Origin: a virus
Strand: one strand, 5' to 3'
DNA: 64,000 nucleotides
Virus record (IMG/VR): IMGVR_UViG_3300034759_000344
Span: 1 to 64,000 of that record
This document shows, in pieces, positions 23,401-32,288 of this stretch. Below the pieces are notes generated by a model. It saw only the letters and a program-made list of their open reading frames with translations, was not told the origin of the DNA and did not search any database. The position numbers and the translations under genes are program-made. The first letter of the stretch is position 1. Each line of letters begins with the position of its first letter.

Positions 23401-23982
23401 TTACCTACCTCCTTCCTCTGAAGAATCTTCCCTGAAAGCTCTTTTCTGAAGCATAGTAGAACATCGAATCTTTCCCAAAGGCCAAGTTTCAACAACGTAC
23501 AACTCCTGACGTCCGTGTACAGCTATACTTACTGAAGCACCAGAATTCATAACACCGCAGATATACTTACCTCCTTCTTCAAGCCATATATCTACATCCT
23601 CTATCCAATCTGCATATTGAGGAGGTGCATTAGTACGAAAAATATCTAAGTAATTTTCGGTATAGACTTTCAAAAACAGATCCAAGTCGCGTTTGCTTTT
23701 CAGATATAAAAGAAACCTGCGAATAATACTTGCTGGAGTTAGGTAGCGGTTGTAGAAGAGAGTATCCACCAACCTGAGGTAGCATTCACCTTCAGAAGTA
23801 AAGTCAAACATAAACCTCTGTCGCAAAGTGTTTATTTCTACTTCAGCATAACCACCAAGATACTTACTGAGCAATCCTACCCGTAGCAAATCATCATCGG
23901 GATGTGGAGACCAACCCAAAAGCATATGTTTAAAATTACCTTTGAAAACAATATCCCCTTCTTTAAAAGCTTCTAAATACAA
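23401..23982 (-). CDS. hypothetical protein
   Basis: About 193 residues from TTG 23982, spaced 9 nt from GAGGAGGA; the in-frame GTG 23991 abuts the ribosome-binding site. Mixed alpha/beta, with IEDVDIWLEEGGKYICG. Coupled to neighbouring genes. Not recognised. Confidence 0.6.
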   Translation of the reverse strand: MYLEAFKEGDIVFKGNFKHMLLGWSPHPDDDLLRVGLLSKYLGGYAEVEINTLRQRFMFDFTSEGECYLRLVDTLFYNRYLTPASIIRRFLLYLKSKRDLDLFLKVYTENYLDIFRTNAPPQYADWIEDVDIWLEEGGKYICGVMNSGASVSIAVHGRQELYVVETWPLGKIRCSTMLQKRAFREDSSEEGGR

Positions 23983-23987
23983 GTGGC

Positions 23988-24701
23988 TCACTCCTCCTCT
24001 CCTATCCTGGAAAGCTGCATCCAAAGTATCAATTCATCTTTGAGCATTTCAGCTACATCTTTTGAAATATAAACACAGCGATCAGTTACTCCAAAAATAA
24101 TTCCTAAAACATTACATATCTTGCACAAACTGTTAACCAGTTGAGTCCTTATGTACTCGCCAATTTCATTTATAGATACATCTTTAAAATAGAAAGACTC
24201 CAAATCCACTTTAACCAAAGCTTCAAAGCCGCTAGTAGTAATTTCCACCTTACGCACTTGACCTATACGGGATTCACCGCTTAACTTATTGCTGGGACTT
24301 GTTTCCAAGTATATGTCGGGAAGTCCGCTTTTATTAGAAAAAAGGCTATCCACTACTTTCAAGCTGTACGGCTCTTCCTCAAGATAAGAATTTAGGAACT
24401 CTATCAAACGAGCAAAAAAGGTAGCAGCCTGTTGATGGAATGCGCTACCATTTGGGTTGTCAGTAACCCATGTCTTCCAAGCAGAAAGCAAAGGTTCTTT
24501 AAAAGCATTTACAGTACACATCAAGTAAAAAGGGAAGCGGTAAATAGGCTTATTAACCTCAACAGTAAATCGAAAATCTTCACGAACTGGGTCCCATACC
24601 ACAACAAACTCCTCCGAAGATAAAAGCTCGGGAAGAGATTTCTTCAACTCTACTTTTAATTCCCTAAATACAAACAACCACTCCGCATTAACCGAGAACA
24701 C
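23988..24701 (-). CDS. hypothetical protein
   Basis: 237 residues from GTG 24701 behind GGAGGG. Soluble, Phe/Leu-rich, no motif recognised. Sits between the RNR block and the dNTP hydrolase gene. Confidence 0.65.
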   Translation of the reverse strand: MFSVNAEWLFVFRELKVELKKSLPELLSSEEFVVVWDPVREDFRFTVEVNKPIYRFPFYLMCTVNAFKEPLLSAWKTWVTDNPNGSAFHQQAATFFARLIEFLNSYLEEEPYSLKVVDSLFSNKSGLPDIYLETSPSNKLSGESRIGQVRKVEITTSGFEALVKVDLESFYFKDVSINEIGEYIRTQLVNSLCKICNVLGIIFGVTDRCVYISKDVAEMLKDELILWMQLSRIGEEE

Positions 24702-24727
24702 CTCTTAACCCTCCCAGCGTCTCACAA

Positions 24728-24955
24728 CTACAGCTCCCGTTTTAGTATTCGAAACAAGCACCCACTACTGTCTAAACTATGAAAGTCCTCAATGAGAAAA
24801 TCTTGGCTGGTTTGATTTCCCACGTTAACAAAGACTACTGCCTTACCCAACATACCTTTAATCTCTTCTAAAAGAGCATTCTGTTTTTCAATAGCTTCCT
24901 TAAGCTCCTGCACCAGCTTAAAAAGCTCTTCCGGTTTCCTCCTCTTTTTAAGCAC
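24728..24955 (-). CDS. small coiled-coil protein
   Basis: 75 residues from GTG 24955 (AAGGAGG upstream; TTG 24964 is an alternative). Heptad-like helix over residues 8-38, then a short hydrophobic/beta segment. Unknown. Confidence 0.5.
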   Translation of the reverse strand: MLKKRRKPEELFKLVQELKEAIEKQNALLEEIKGMLGKAVVFVNVGNQTSQDFLIEDFHSLDSSGCLFRILKREL

Positions 24956-25000
24956 TACAATCAATACCTCCTTACAGCCGGGCCCTTATCGAGCCCGGTG

Positions 25001-25348
25001 CTATCGATAAATATGTACTGAGCTGTTTCCACGCTCGTCTCCTATCGTAACTTGGACGCTAGCAGTCCACCAAGATAGGAGTCCTACATCAACAATATCC
25101 AATATCTTTTTAGACAATATTTGGTTCAAGTATCCGCTTACTTCAGATAACTTCGGACAGGATCTGACCTCATCTGCCACGTCCGTAAACAATTTGTGAA
25201 GAGCATCTGCATACTTTTGCATCTCTTCATCAATAACTGGATCCTTAAATTCCAAAGCAACATCCATAATCAAAGTGACAGGTACTGAAGAATCGATATT
25301 CTCTTTGAAAGCAAAGTTAACTCCTACTGAATACTCTTTAGATCCCAA
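25001..25348 (-). CDS. hypothetical protein
   Basis: 115 residues from TTG 25348 behind AGGAGGTG. Beta-rich N- and C-terminal parts around a helical middle. Lies directly downstream of the RNR gene. No family recognised. Confidence 0.55.
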   Translation of the reverse strand: MGSKEYSVGVNFAFKENIDSSVPVTLIMDVALEFKDPVIDEEMQKYADALHKLFTDVADEVRSCPKLSEVSGYLNQILSKKILDIVDVGLLSWWTASVQVTIGDERGNSSVHIYR

Positions 25349-25363
25349 AAAAACGACACCTCC

Positions 25364-27745
25364 TTATGAACACTTACTCTCACCGCAATCCAAACAGGTG
25401 TAGCATCCTTCAATGGTGGCAATAGTGCCTCCACACTTAGGACATACAGCGCCACCAGTTGCTGCTTCCTCAGCGTCTTGAGGATCTTCTACTGACTCGC
25501 TATTAACCGCTTCCAAAAACACCACATGGTTACTCAACACTCTAGCTAAAGCATCCGCACAGGAAAACACCTCCTTTCCCTGGGCCATACACACAGGACA
25601 GCGAATTCCCTTTAACTGGTGCACTATTTGCTGTAAATTAACTCCGGAGCGGAGCAGTATAGAAGTTAGCCTGGAAACTGCTTCAATATTTGCTCTACAT
25701 ACACCCCCTTTACCGGTATTCAAGAAAGTCTCTAAAGGACGTCCTTGATCGTCAATGTTTAAAGTCACGTAGAGGGTTCCGCAGGCAACGGCGAACTCGG
25801 TCGTGAATCCTCGGGTGGTTTTGGGTCTTGGAGAGGGGTAGATTTCGCTTCTACAGCCTTCACCAGCCGTACTTCCACAACATATTCCTCCCCCAGAAGC
25901 TGCCGAGCTTCTCTGGTAAGTTGGGCTTGAATTCTGGCTAGACTTTCCCGAATCTGCTCTATAAAGTACTTGCTCTCCTTTGCACCCATCTCTAAATACA
26001 GTCACTCCTTTACATCCCTCTTTCCAAGCAGTCCAGTAAACCTCAGCAACTTCCTGTTTAGTAGCATCGTGAGGTAAATTGATGGTTTTAGAAACACCGT
26101 TAGATATGTATTTCTGCCAAGCTGCCTGAACCTTAATATGATTGGAAGGTGGAACGGTATGAGCATCCACAAAGTATTCTGGAGGAGTTGCATGCTCTCC
26201 ATGCTTTTTAATCCATTCCTCATATAAAGGATCTAAAACTTCCATTTCTTTGGTTTCTTCTCCGTCAATGTACTTTCTAATATGCTTCAAAGCAAAAACA
26301 GGCTCTATACCCGAGGAAGTATCGCATATCAGCGAACAGGTACCTGTAGGTGCGATGGTATTCCAGGTGGCATTGCGCAGTCCTATATCCAAAAAATCAG
26401 TAACTGACAAGCCGTTATCAATACAAAATTCCTTAATAATACGGGAATTGCTTAAAGCTTGATAGCTGTCCTCATACCCTAAAAACCTTCCATAGCGTTT
26501 AGCCAGCTCCTGTGAAGTTCGAATACTGGTATCTCTTAAGAACCTGCCCAGCTTATGCACCAACTCTATACACTGCACATCGCCGTAGGTATAACCGAGC
26601 TTAAACAGTAAGTGAGCAAACCCCATAACTCCCAAACCCACTGGACGAAACTTGCGGGTACGGTTGCCTATATCCTCAGTAGGAAATACCGCTACATCGA
26701 TTACCCGATCAAGAGCCTTAATACCGAAGCGTATCAACCGATGAAATCTGTCCCAGTCAAATTCACCGTCAGCATTAACCAATTTAGACAAGTCAATGTG
26801 TCCTAAGTTACAAGAAAGGTTACTGTAAGTAGGTATCTCCCCGCAAGGATTAGTAGCTGTAATGTATTCCCCTGTAATGAAAGCATCTTGATTGATGTTT
26901 TCAAAGAACAAAACACCGGGATCTCCAGTTCTCCAGGCACACTCCACTATGGTGTCCCAAACCTCATGAGCTCTTATCGTCCTTACTACTTCTTTAGTTC
27001 TGGGGTCTAACAAAGGAAATTCTTCGTTCTGGGATACAGCTCTCATAAACTTGTGGTTCACCATAACTGAAATGTTGAAAAACTGTAGATTGTTGGGATC
27101 CAGTTTGCTGGTTATAAACTCCATGATGTCGGGATGGTCAACACTTAAAACTGCCATTTGGGCAGAACGCCTTCTACCTCCCTGAAGAATAGCCTGGGCT
27201 GAAGCATCAAAAAGCTTCATAAAAGATACCGGTCCAGAGGCCACTCCCACCCCAGAATCCAAAGGTCTTCCTTTGTGAGAAAGTTTTGAAAAATCATAGC
27301 CAACTCCGCCGCCTACTTTACTGATCACCGCTGCATTAAACAAAGCGTTGTAAATACCCTCAATGGAATTCTCTACAGGAACCACAAAGCAGGCAGATAG
27401 GTTATGACGATAGTTGCGGCTGTTGTAAATCTTTTCGTAGTCAGCACGAGTCATCTCTTCAACTGACTTATAAAGAAGATGGGGATCTATACCTAAACCA
27501 GCATTGAAAAGGCAGGGAGAATTGAAAATAAATACCCGCTCTACCAAAGCCCTGTACAGGTCCAATTCAAAATTGACAATATCCTCTAAAGTTTCGCAGT
27601 CGTGAATGACTCCTCCAGAAGCCACGAAGCGAGCTATCCTTTGACACACATCGCTCCAAGAACTTTCACCTTCCAGCAAGTAGCGTGCCTTCATGATAGT
27701 TTCTGCATTTTTGCTCATAGGAGTAAAGAGAGTTGCAGCAGCCAT
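25364..27745 (-). CDS. nrdJ: adenosylcobalamin-dependent (class II) ribonucleotide reductase
   Basis: 793 residues, ATG 27745 seven nt behind AAAGGAGG. Catalytic barrel motifs include GGVGYDFSKL, ILQGGRRRSAQMAVL, NPCGEIP, NLSCNLGHIDLS and APTGTCSLICDTSSGIEPVF. A TSCPD domain (CGTLYVTLN, GKGGVC, GIRCPVC) follows, and the protein ends in a CPKCGG...CLDCG zinc ribbon. It makes dNTPs without oxygen, fitting an anaerobic host. The linker before the TSCPD domain (about residues 590-640) is Ser/Gly-rich and overlaps a 74-codon open frame in another register. Confidence 0.92.
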   Translation of the reverse strand: MAAATLFTPMSKNAETIMKARYLLEGESSWSDVCQRIARFVASGGVIHDCETLEDIVNFELDLYRALVERVFIFNSPCLFNAGLGIDPHLLYKSVEEMTRADYEKIYNSRNYRHNLSACFVVPVENSIEGIYNALFNAAVISKVGGGVGYDFSKLSHKGRPLDSGVGVASGPVSFMKLFDASAQAILQGGRRRSAQMAVLSVDHPDIMEFITSKLDPNNLQFFNISVMVNHKFMRAVSQNEEFPLLDPRTKEVVRTIRAHEVWDTIVECAWRTGDPGVLFFENINQDAFITGEYITATNPCGEIPTYSNLSCNLGHIDLSKLVNADGEFDWDRFHRLIRFGIKALDRVIDVAVFPTEDIGNRTRKFRPVGLGVMGFAHLLFKLGYTYGDVQCIELVHKLGRFLRDTSIRTSQELAKRYGRFLGYEDSYQALSNSRIIKEFCIDNGLSVTDFLDIGLRNATWNTIAPTGTCSLICDTSSGIEPVFALKHIRKYIDGEETKEMEVLDPLYEEWIKKHGEHATPPEYFVDAHTVPPSNHIKVQAAWQKYISNGVSKTINLPHDATKQEVAEVYWTAWKEGCKGVTVFRDGCKGEQVLYRADSGKSSQNSSPTYQRSSAASGGGICCGSTAGEGCRSEIYPSPRPKTTRGFTTEFAVACGTLYVTLNIDDQGRPLETFLNTGKGGVCRANIEAVSRLTSILLRSGVNLQQIVHQLKGIRCPVCMAQGKEVFSCADALARVLSNHVVFLEAVNSESVEDPQDAEEAATGGAVCPKCGGTIATIEGCYTCLDCGESKCS

Positions 27746-27758
27746 CCATATTCCTCCT

Positions 27759-28469
27759 TTAACGGCATGAAAATGGGTATTTATCTCGTTTATCTATAAA
27801 TGCACACACATCTTGGATAGCCTCAGCTACTTCCTGCACCCGCATGGAAAGCACTTTACTTTCCACTTCATAAACTGGAATCCAGAAGGGAAGAGTGCCG
27901 TACAGCATGGAGATAACTATATCCTGTATCCGCTGATTTTCCACTGCAGCATCACAGCAGTCGGATTCTTCCCCACGCTCTTCAGGAGTTAGATAAGGGA
28001 CATGTACTATCAAATCGTAAGGACAGCTAATACTGTTTACATAGTGGTATATTTCATCAAGCAAATAGCTCAGTTCCTCTTTATTCTCCCTGAAAGTTCC
28101 CCACAAAAGAGCATATACGGCTACATCTAAAACAGTGCGATCGGCTATTACTATGTCGGCTTTAGATTCCAGAGCTTTGCGTTCCTCAGCAATTTTCCAG
28201 TTTAATAAGTCAGTCTCAAACAACATGTACAGTCCGTACTTCCTGAGAAAAGGTATAGATACCTTAGACTGATAATCAGCAGGAAAGAAGCTGCGGTAGG
28301 TATCCAGTACCCGGTCCACACCTTCTTCCACCAAGTACACCCGATATCCTTTTTCCTGGTAGTAGTTGTAAAGCTCTTTACAAAGAGTAGTCTTTCCAGC
28401 ATTACTGGAACCACATAGAGCAACAAAAAAAGGTTTATCAGCTTTCCTGAGCATTATGTTTGTGATCAA
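27759..28469 (-). CDS. NadR/AAA_28-like P-loop kinase
   Basis: 236 residues from TTG 28469, spaced 7 nt from GGGAGGAG; an ATG at 28475 abuts the ribosome-binding site. Walker A GSSNAGKTTL, then a lid-like region with DRTVLD and a C-terminal helical part. Placed between ThyX and RNR, it is likely a (deoxy)nucleotide or nucleoside kinase; the substrate is not readable. The start overlaps the thyX stop. Confidence 0.7.
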   Translation of the reverse strand: MITNIMLRKADKPFFVALCGSSNAGKTTLCKELYNYYQEKGYRVYLVEEGVDRVLDTYRSFFPADYQSKVSIPFLRKYGLYMLFETDLLNWKIAEERKALESKADIVIADRTVLDVAVYALLWGTFRENKEELSYLLDEIYHYVNSISCPYDLIVHVPYLTPEERGEESDCCDAAVENQRIQDIVISMLYGTLPFWIPVYEVESKVLSMRVQEVAEAIQDVCAFIDKRDKYPFSCR

Positions 28470-29130
28470 GAACATCTCCTCCCTCTATCTCTTGGTGGAT
28501 GGTAACCGGTTTAACATCTAACTGCAGGTCTTCGTAGAACCAAGGATGTATTTTCATTACCTGTTGGTACATAGCAGAGGCTAATTCATGAATCTCATCT
28601 GAAGCATGTTTAGAACAGCGCAAACGTAAAAAGTTCCTAAGGCTTCGAGCGTTGAAGGTGTATAAAATATTGGTACTGGTTGCAGTAGGAAGCAGGTACC
28701 GTGCACTATCTGGAGAAACTCCTATTTCAACTAAACTATTGTATACTTGAGTAGTTGTATCCAGAAGGCGGGTAGCTAAATCTCGCACCTTTTCATCCTG
28801 GTGGTGGTAAATCTCATCAGGAACTATGAACGATAAACGAGCATCTCGTGAACGGTGAGAATACTGAGAATAAGAAGCTATCCGGTGCCTGACCAGCTGA
28901 TGAGTCAAGTTACGGGACACACCCACAGCCAGCCAAGTGTAATGAACATGTTCCAGCGGAGACTCATGACCCTTAGCAATATACTTTTTAACCATTTCCA
29001 TATCCGGCTGTATCTCACCGTTAGCCAGCTTCAAAGCCAAAGGAACAATGTCTTTAGTACGGCAAACTCGATAAGCAAGGTACACAACTTGCGGTGCGCT
29101 TTTGTCATAATTAACCAGGTATAAATCCAC
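28438..29130 (-). CDS. thyX: flavin-dependent thymidylate synthase
   Basis: 230 residues from GTG 29130 (GGGAGGTAGATGAA). The ThyX signature RHRxxSxxxxSxR is present as RHRIASYSQYSHR (81-93). ESPLEHVHYTW and LPTATSTNILYTFNARSLRNFLRLR are also typical. It methylates dUMP using CH2-THF, FAD and NADPH. Works with the adjacent RNR and dUTPase in dTTP supply. Confidence 0.95.
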   Translation of the reverse strand: MDLYLVNYDKSAPQVVYLAYRVCRTKDIVPLALKLANGEIQPDMEMVKKYIAKGHESPLEHVHYTWLAVGVSRNLTHQLVRHRIASYSQYSHRSRDARLSFIVPDEIYHHQDEKVRDLATRLLDTTTQVYNSLVEIGVSPDSARYLLPTATSTNILYTFNARSLRNFLRLRCSKHASDEIHELASAMYQQVMKIHPWFYEDLQLDVKPVTIHQEIEGGDVLDHKHNAQES

Positions 29131-29131
29131 T

Positions 29132-30139
29132 TCATCTACCTCCCCACATAATTTGATCTATGGTCTCTTTCAGTTCCTGGTTGATAATGTTTTTAAAATC
29201 ACCAGCTCTAAACTTCTTGCTGTGAAATTTTTGGTAAGGATCTGCCAACTGGTACCAGGAACCAACTCGCTCAACGATTCCCAGTTTCAAGGCAACATCC
29301 ATATAACTGGCAGGGATATCTATACCTTCCATAAAGTTAATGTTGATTTCTGTCTTTCTAAACGGAGGTGCTAACTTGTTCTTTTCAACTTCTACCTCAC
29401 AGGTGATACCAAGCGGTTCGTCATCTGAAGAATGGTATATTCCGGTTTTCTTTATTTTCAAAATCAAGGAAGCATAGAACTTAATGGCTCTACCTCCAGG
29501 CATAACTTCCCTGGGACCGTACAAAACTCCCACGTTTTCACGAATCTGATTAACCATTACAAAAGCTATCTGCTGAGCAGCTATGGAACGTATAAGCTTG
29601 CGCAGATTAGTAGAAAGTACTTTAGCCTGCTGACCTGGCTGTAAGTCGTAAAAGCGGTCTTTTTTGCTAATTTCACTAAATACTGGGGTGGCAGTTACTG
29701 AGTCCCACACCACCAAAATGGGAATATCCGGTTCTTTTTCTCTAAACTGAATTATCTTGTCCAAAGTTTCAAAAACCTCTTCCATGGTCTCCGGACGAAG
29801 GAGGAGCAGGGAAGAGTTGTCCACTCCAATTCTTTCAGAGCGAGCAGGGTCGTAAGCGTATTCGGTATCCATTAACACGCTCAATCCGCCCATGCGTTGA
29901 CACTCAGCCAATAAATGGGTAACTAAAGTAGACTTACCGGACCCTTCGGTTCCGTACACTAAGGTTACTCGAGCAGAGGGAATTCCCCTCTGCCCGATTA
30001 TCCAGTCCAGGGAGGGAGCTTGAGTGGATATGTAATATTTAGAGGTGATTCCTTCCTGGAGAGCTTCTTTATCAAATAAGAGGTCTTCATCTATACTGCG
30101 TATCTCCTTAATTAGCTGCTGGAAGGTGTCCTGGTTCAT
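29132..30139 (-). CDS. recA: RecA/UvsX-type recombinase
   Basis: 335 residues. Walker A GTEGSGKST (63-71), Walker B region ILVVWDSVTA, and the L2-like MVNQIRENVGVLYGPREVMPGGRAIKF block identify a RecA-family strand-exchange protein. Length is near bacterial RecA. The ssDNA-binding protein and UvsY-like gene lie directly upstream in the operon, forming a T4-like recombination set. Confidence 0.93.
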   Translation of the reverse strand: MNQDTFQQLIKEIRSIDEDLLFDKEALQEGITSKYYISTQAPSLDWIIGQRGIPSARVTLVYGTEGSGKSTLVTHLLAECQRMGGLSVLMDTEYAYDPARSERIGVDNSSLLLLRPETMEEVFETLDKIIQFREKEPDIPILVVWDSVTATPVFSEISKKDRFYDLQPGQQAKVLSTNLRKLIRSIAAQQIAFVMVNQIRENVGVLYGPREVMPGGRAIKFYASLILKIKKTGIYHSSDDEPLGITCEVEVEKNKLAPPFRKTEININFMEGIDIPASYMDVALKLGIVERVGSWYQLADPYQKFHSKKFRAGDFKNIINQELKETIDQIMWGGR

Positions 30140-30152
30140 GCCCCACCACTCC

Positions 30153-30947
30153 CTACACCTGGATCATGGTCTTTACACATTTCTTTCTTACCGAGCAGTC
30201 CATGCAGCGTTCGTCTTTAGCCGAGAAACTGCCGAAACAAGACGGAACATCTTCTTCCTCAGGTTCAACATTGGCTCCAAAAGGAACCTCGGTAGGATCC
30301 TCTTCTGCATCCTCTTCAGGCTGTAGTCCTATCGTCATGTAGCTTTTTATAGTTTTATAATCTTCAACTGCCACCAAAGCATCTAAATCGTACAGCTGGT
30401 CCAAAATGGATTTATCAGGAAGTGGATATCTGGCAGCTGGATATACAGAATACATAGTAGTTCTAATATCTCCAGGATTTTTCATAGTACGGATGATGCG
30501 TATCAGATATCCATTATCGGGATGAGTAAAATCACCGTAATTAGGGTCTCTCAAAAATTGAGCCAAGCTGTCTCTAACCGTGCTCGGGAAGGAAAGCACC
30601 AGCACTCCAGCATCTGGGTTATCACCGTCTATAATGTTGGCCAGGAACTTAACCTTAGGAAGGTAGCGCTTAACAGCGTCGTCTTTAAAGGTGTACCCCT
30701 TGCGCAGCAGCTTATCGGCTTCCTCACAGATGGGGCAGGGAGACCCTAGCATTTTGCGGGGACAGTTAACCTGCTTTTGGTCTAGACCTACGCCGTAGTG
30801 AACCCAAACTTCCTTAACAATATCCCCTTTTGGAGACCAGGGAGGAAGGAAGCGAATACTGTTGGTATCCTTCCACTTATAATATTTAACATTGGACTCG
30901 TTAACACCTTCCAAAAACTTTTCCAATTTTGGTTGGTAATATGGCAT
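30153..30947 (-). CDS. gp32-like single-stranded DNA-binding protein
   Basis: 264 residues. RFLPPWSPKGDIVKEVWVHYGVG and CPRKMLGSPCPICEEADKLL are typical of gp32-like SSBs with a zinc-binding subdomain (C-x6/7-C-x2-C). An acidic stretch near residue 210 (EEDAEEDPTE) is followed by an unusual C-terminal Cys cluster CFGSFSAKDERCMDCSVRKKC. Binds ssDNA for replication and recombination; neighbours RecA and UvsY-like genes. Confidence 0.8.
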   Translation of the reverse strand: MPYYQPKLEKFLEGVNESNVKYYKWKDTNSIRFLPPWSPKGDIVKEVWVHYGVGLDQKQVNCPRKMLGSPCPICEEADKLLRKGYTFKDDAVKRYLPKVKFLANIIDGDNPDAGVLVLSFPSTVRDSLAQFLRDPNYGDFTHPDNGYLIRIIRTMKNPGDIRTTMYSVYPAARYPLPDKSILDQLYDLDALVAVEDYKTIKSYMTIGLQPEEDAEEDPTEVPFGANVEPEEEDVPSCFGSFSAKDERCMDCSVRKKCVKTMIQV

Positions 30948-30964
30948 TTGGCATCTACCCCTTT

Positions 30965-31429
30965 CTAAACAATTGAATTCTTCAACGCGCGCATATTGGC
31001 ACTGTAAGTTATCAACATTTCCTTCTTGACATTCAGCGCACTTGCCATTGCGTTCAACTTACCTATCGTGTAATCCATAATCATTAAGTTCTTAACCATC
31101 TCACCATGTTTTTCATCATTACTAATGTAGCTTTTAATTGTAGCTTCAGTAGCTTTGTCTAAGGAGGCACGAAAATAAAGGTACAATCTGGATTCGTAGA
31201 CATCAAATAACTGTTCATACATACCCCTCACTTTCTTAGCTCTTGATATCAGTTCATTTATATAATACATCAATCCAGGTATACTTACAATAGCATCTTC
31301 AAGATTATGTATATCAATACTAAAGTGTAACTTAGTATCAATTTCAGCTATTTCTTTTCGTAGTGAATCGTGTTCTTCAAGTAAAAGTTCCTCTACCGGT
31401 TGCAAGTCGGAAAAATCCACACTGCTCAT
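30965..31429 (-). CDS. UvsY-like recombination mediator (tentative)
   Basis: 154 residues, all helical. The C-terminal half (IKSYISNDEKHGEMV, IGKLNAMASALNVKKEML, SANMRALKN) follows the layout of T4 UvsY, which loads UvsX on gp32-coated DNA. Location between SSB/RecA and dut supports it. Sequence similarity is weak, so this is an informed guess. Confidence 0.45.
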   Translation of the reverse strand: MSSVDFSDLQPVEELLLEEHDSLRKEIAEIDTKLHFSIDIHNLEDAIVSIPGLMYYINELISRAKKVRGMYEQLFDVYESRLYLYFRASLDKATEATIKSYISNDEKHGEMVKNLMIMDYTIGKLNAMASALNVKKEMLITYSANMRALKNSIV

Positions 31430-31869
31430 CGCCCAGTACTCCCGAAACCTCCAGTTCCCCGTTCAGTTTTCGAAAGTTCATCAACTTCCACTATTTCTAC
31501 TTTAGGAACCTCACGTAAAGCACCTTGAGCAATACGTTCACCTTCACGTACCACATAAGGAGCAGAAGAGTGGTTGAACACTTTAACCATCCACTCGCCA
31601 CGGTAGTCAGAATCAATAGTACCTAAATGTACCTGCAGGGAGAAATCAAAAGCATGGCCGCTACGGGTACGTATCACAACCTCGTAGCCTTCAGGTATCT
31701 CGGAAGCAATACCCAAAGGAATAGTGGCTGCCTGGCGGGGAGGAATAACTAAAATAGTAGGGGAGTACAAATCAAAACAGGCTGCGCCCTTACTTTTGAA
31801 CGCAGGGAGCTTAACATTGGAACGCAGCCTTTTAATCTTCAAAGTTACTACCTCTTCTTTCTTACTCAT
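31426..31869 (-). CDS. dut: dUTPase
   Basis: 147 residues from ATG 31869. Trimeric dUTPase motifs in order: AACFDLYSP, RTRSGHAF (motif 2, SGHAF rather than SGLA), GTIDSDYRGEW (motif 3), GERIAQG (motif 4) and RGTGGFGSTG (motif 5). Converts dUTP to dUMP, feeding ThyX and keeping uracil out of phage DNA. Its stop overlaps the next start (ATGA). Confidence 0.93.
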   Translation of the reverse strand: MSKKEEVVTLKIKRLRSNVKLPAFKSKGAACFDLYSPTILVIPPRQAATIPLGIASEIPEGYEVVIRTRSGHAFDFSLQVHLGTIDSDYRGEWMVKVFNHSSAPYVVREGERIAQGALREVPKVEIVEVDELSKTERGTGGFGSTGR

Positions 31870-32155
31870 CTTGATTATCACCTTCCTCTTCCGTTATTTG
31901 ATGCAATCTGTACATTCCTCCAGCTATCATAGTTGCATAGCCGTTAAAAATACTTAAAGCAATGTCCCGATTAACTTTTTCATCCTTATCCGGAATTTGC
32001 TCCAGTACATATAACATAGCTGAAAACCAGTTTGTTCCATACTGTAGCGCAGGAATAATCTGATTTTTCAACACATCGACCAATTCCTGCACAGTCATGT
32101 CTTCACACTTAATTTTTCCTACGTCAATCAAGTTTTCCTGCTGTTGACTTTGCAT
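31862..32155 (-). CDS. hypothetical protein, first gene of the leftward metabolic operon
   Basis: 97 residues, ATG 32155 behind GGGAGGTG. Helical, with VQELVDVLKNQIIPALQYG and an acidic tail. Directly downstream of the promoter at 32185-32212. Function unknown. Confidence 0.65.
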   Translation of the reverse strand: MQSQQQENLIDVGKIKCEDMTVQELVDVLKNQIIPALQYGTNWFSAMLYVLEQIPDKDEKVNRDIALSIFNGYATMIAGGMYRLHQITEEEGDNQDE

Positions 32156-32184
32156 ATTTACACCTCCCTAACGTGTTCAAGTAT

Positions 32185-32212
32185 ATTATAGTTGAAAATA
32201 AAACTTTGTCAA
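32185..32212 (-). promoter_or_regulatory. sigma-A promoter for the leftward operon
   Basis: TTGACA (32212-32207), 16-nt spacer, TATAAT (32190-32185), 30 nt ahead of the ATG at 32155. Back-to-back with the rightward promoter at 32242. The spacer end reads TTCAAC next to TATAAT, a combination also seen near 44446. Confidence 0.8.
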
Positions 32213-32241
32213 CATGTAGTATAAAAATTTTTGGGAAAAAC

Positions 32242-32270
32242 TTGATTAAATCCACATGAATCAATATAAT
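32242..32270 (+). promoter_or_regulatory. sigma-A promoter for the rightward replication operon
   Basis: TTGATT (32242-32247), 17-nt spacer, TATAAT (32265-32270). The predicted start near 32277 leaves a very short leader in which GAGGTG at 32276 would be almost 5'-terminal. This rules out an ATG at 32256 as the gene start. Confidence 0.75.
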
Positions 32271-32288
32271 AACTATGAGGTGATGGAA

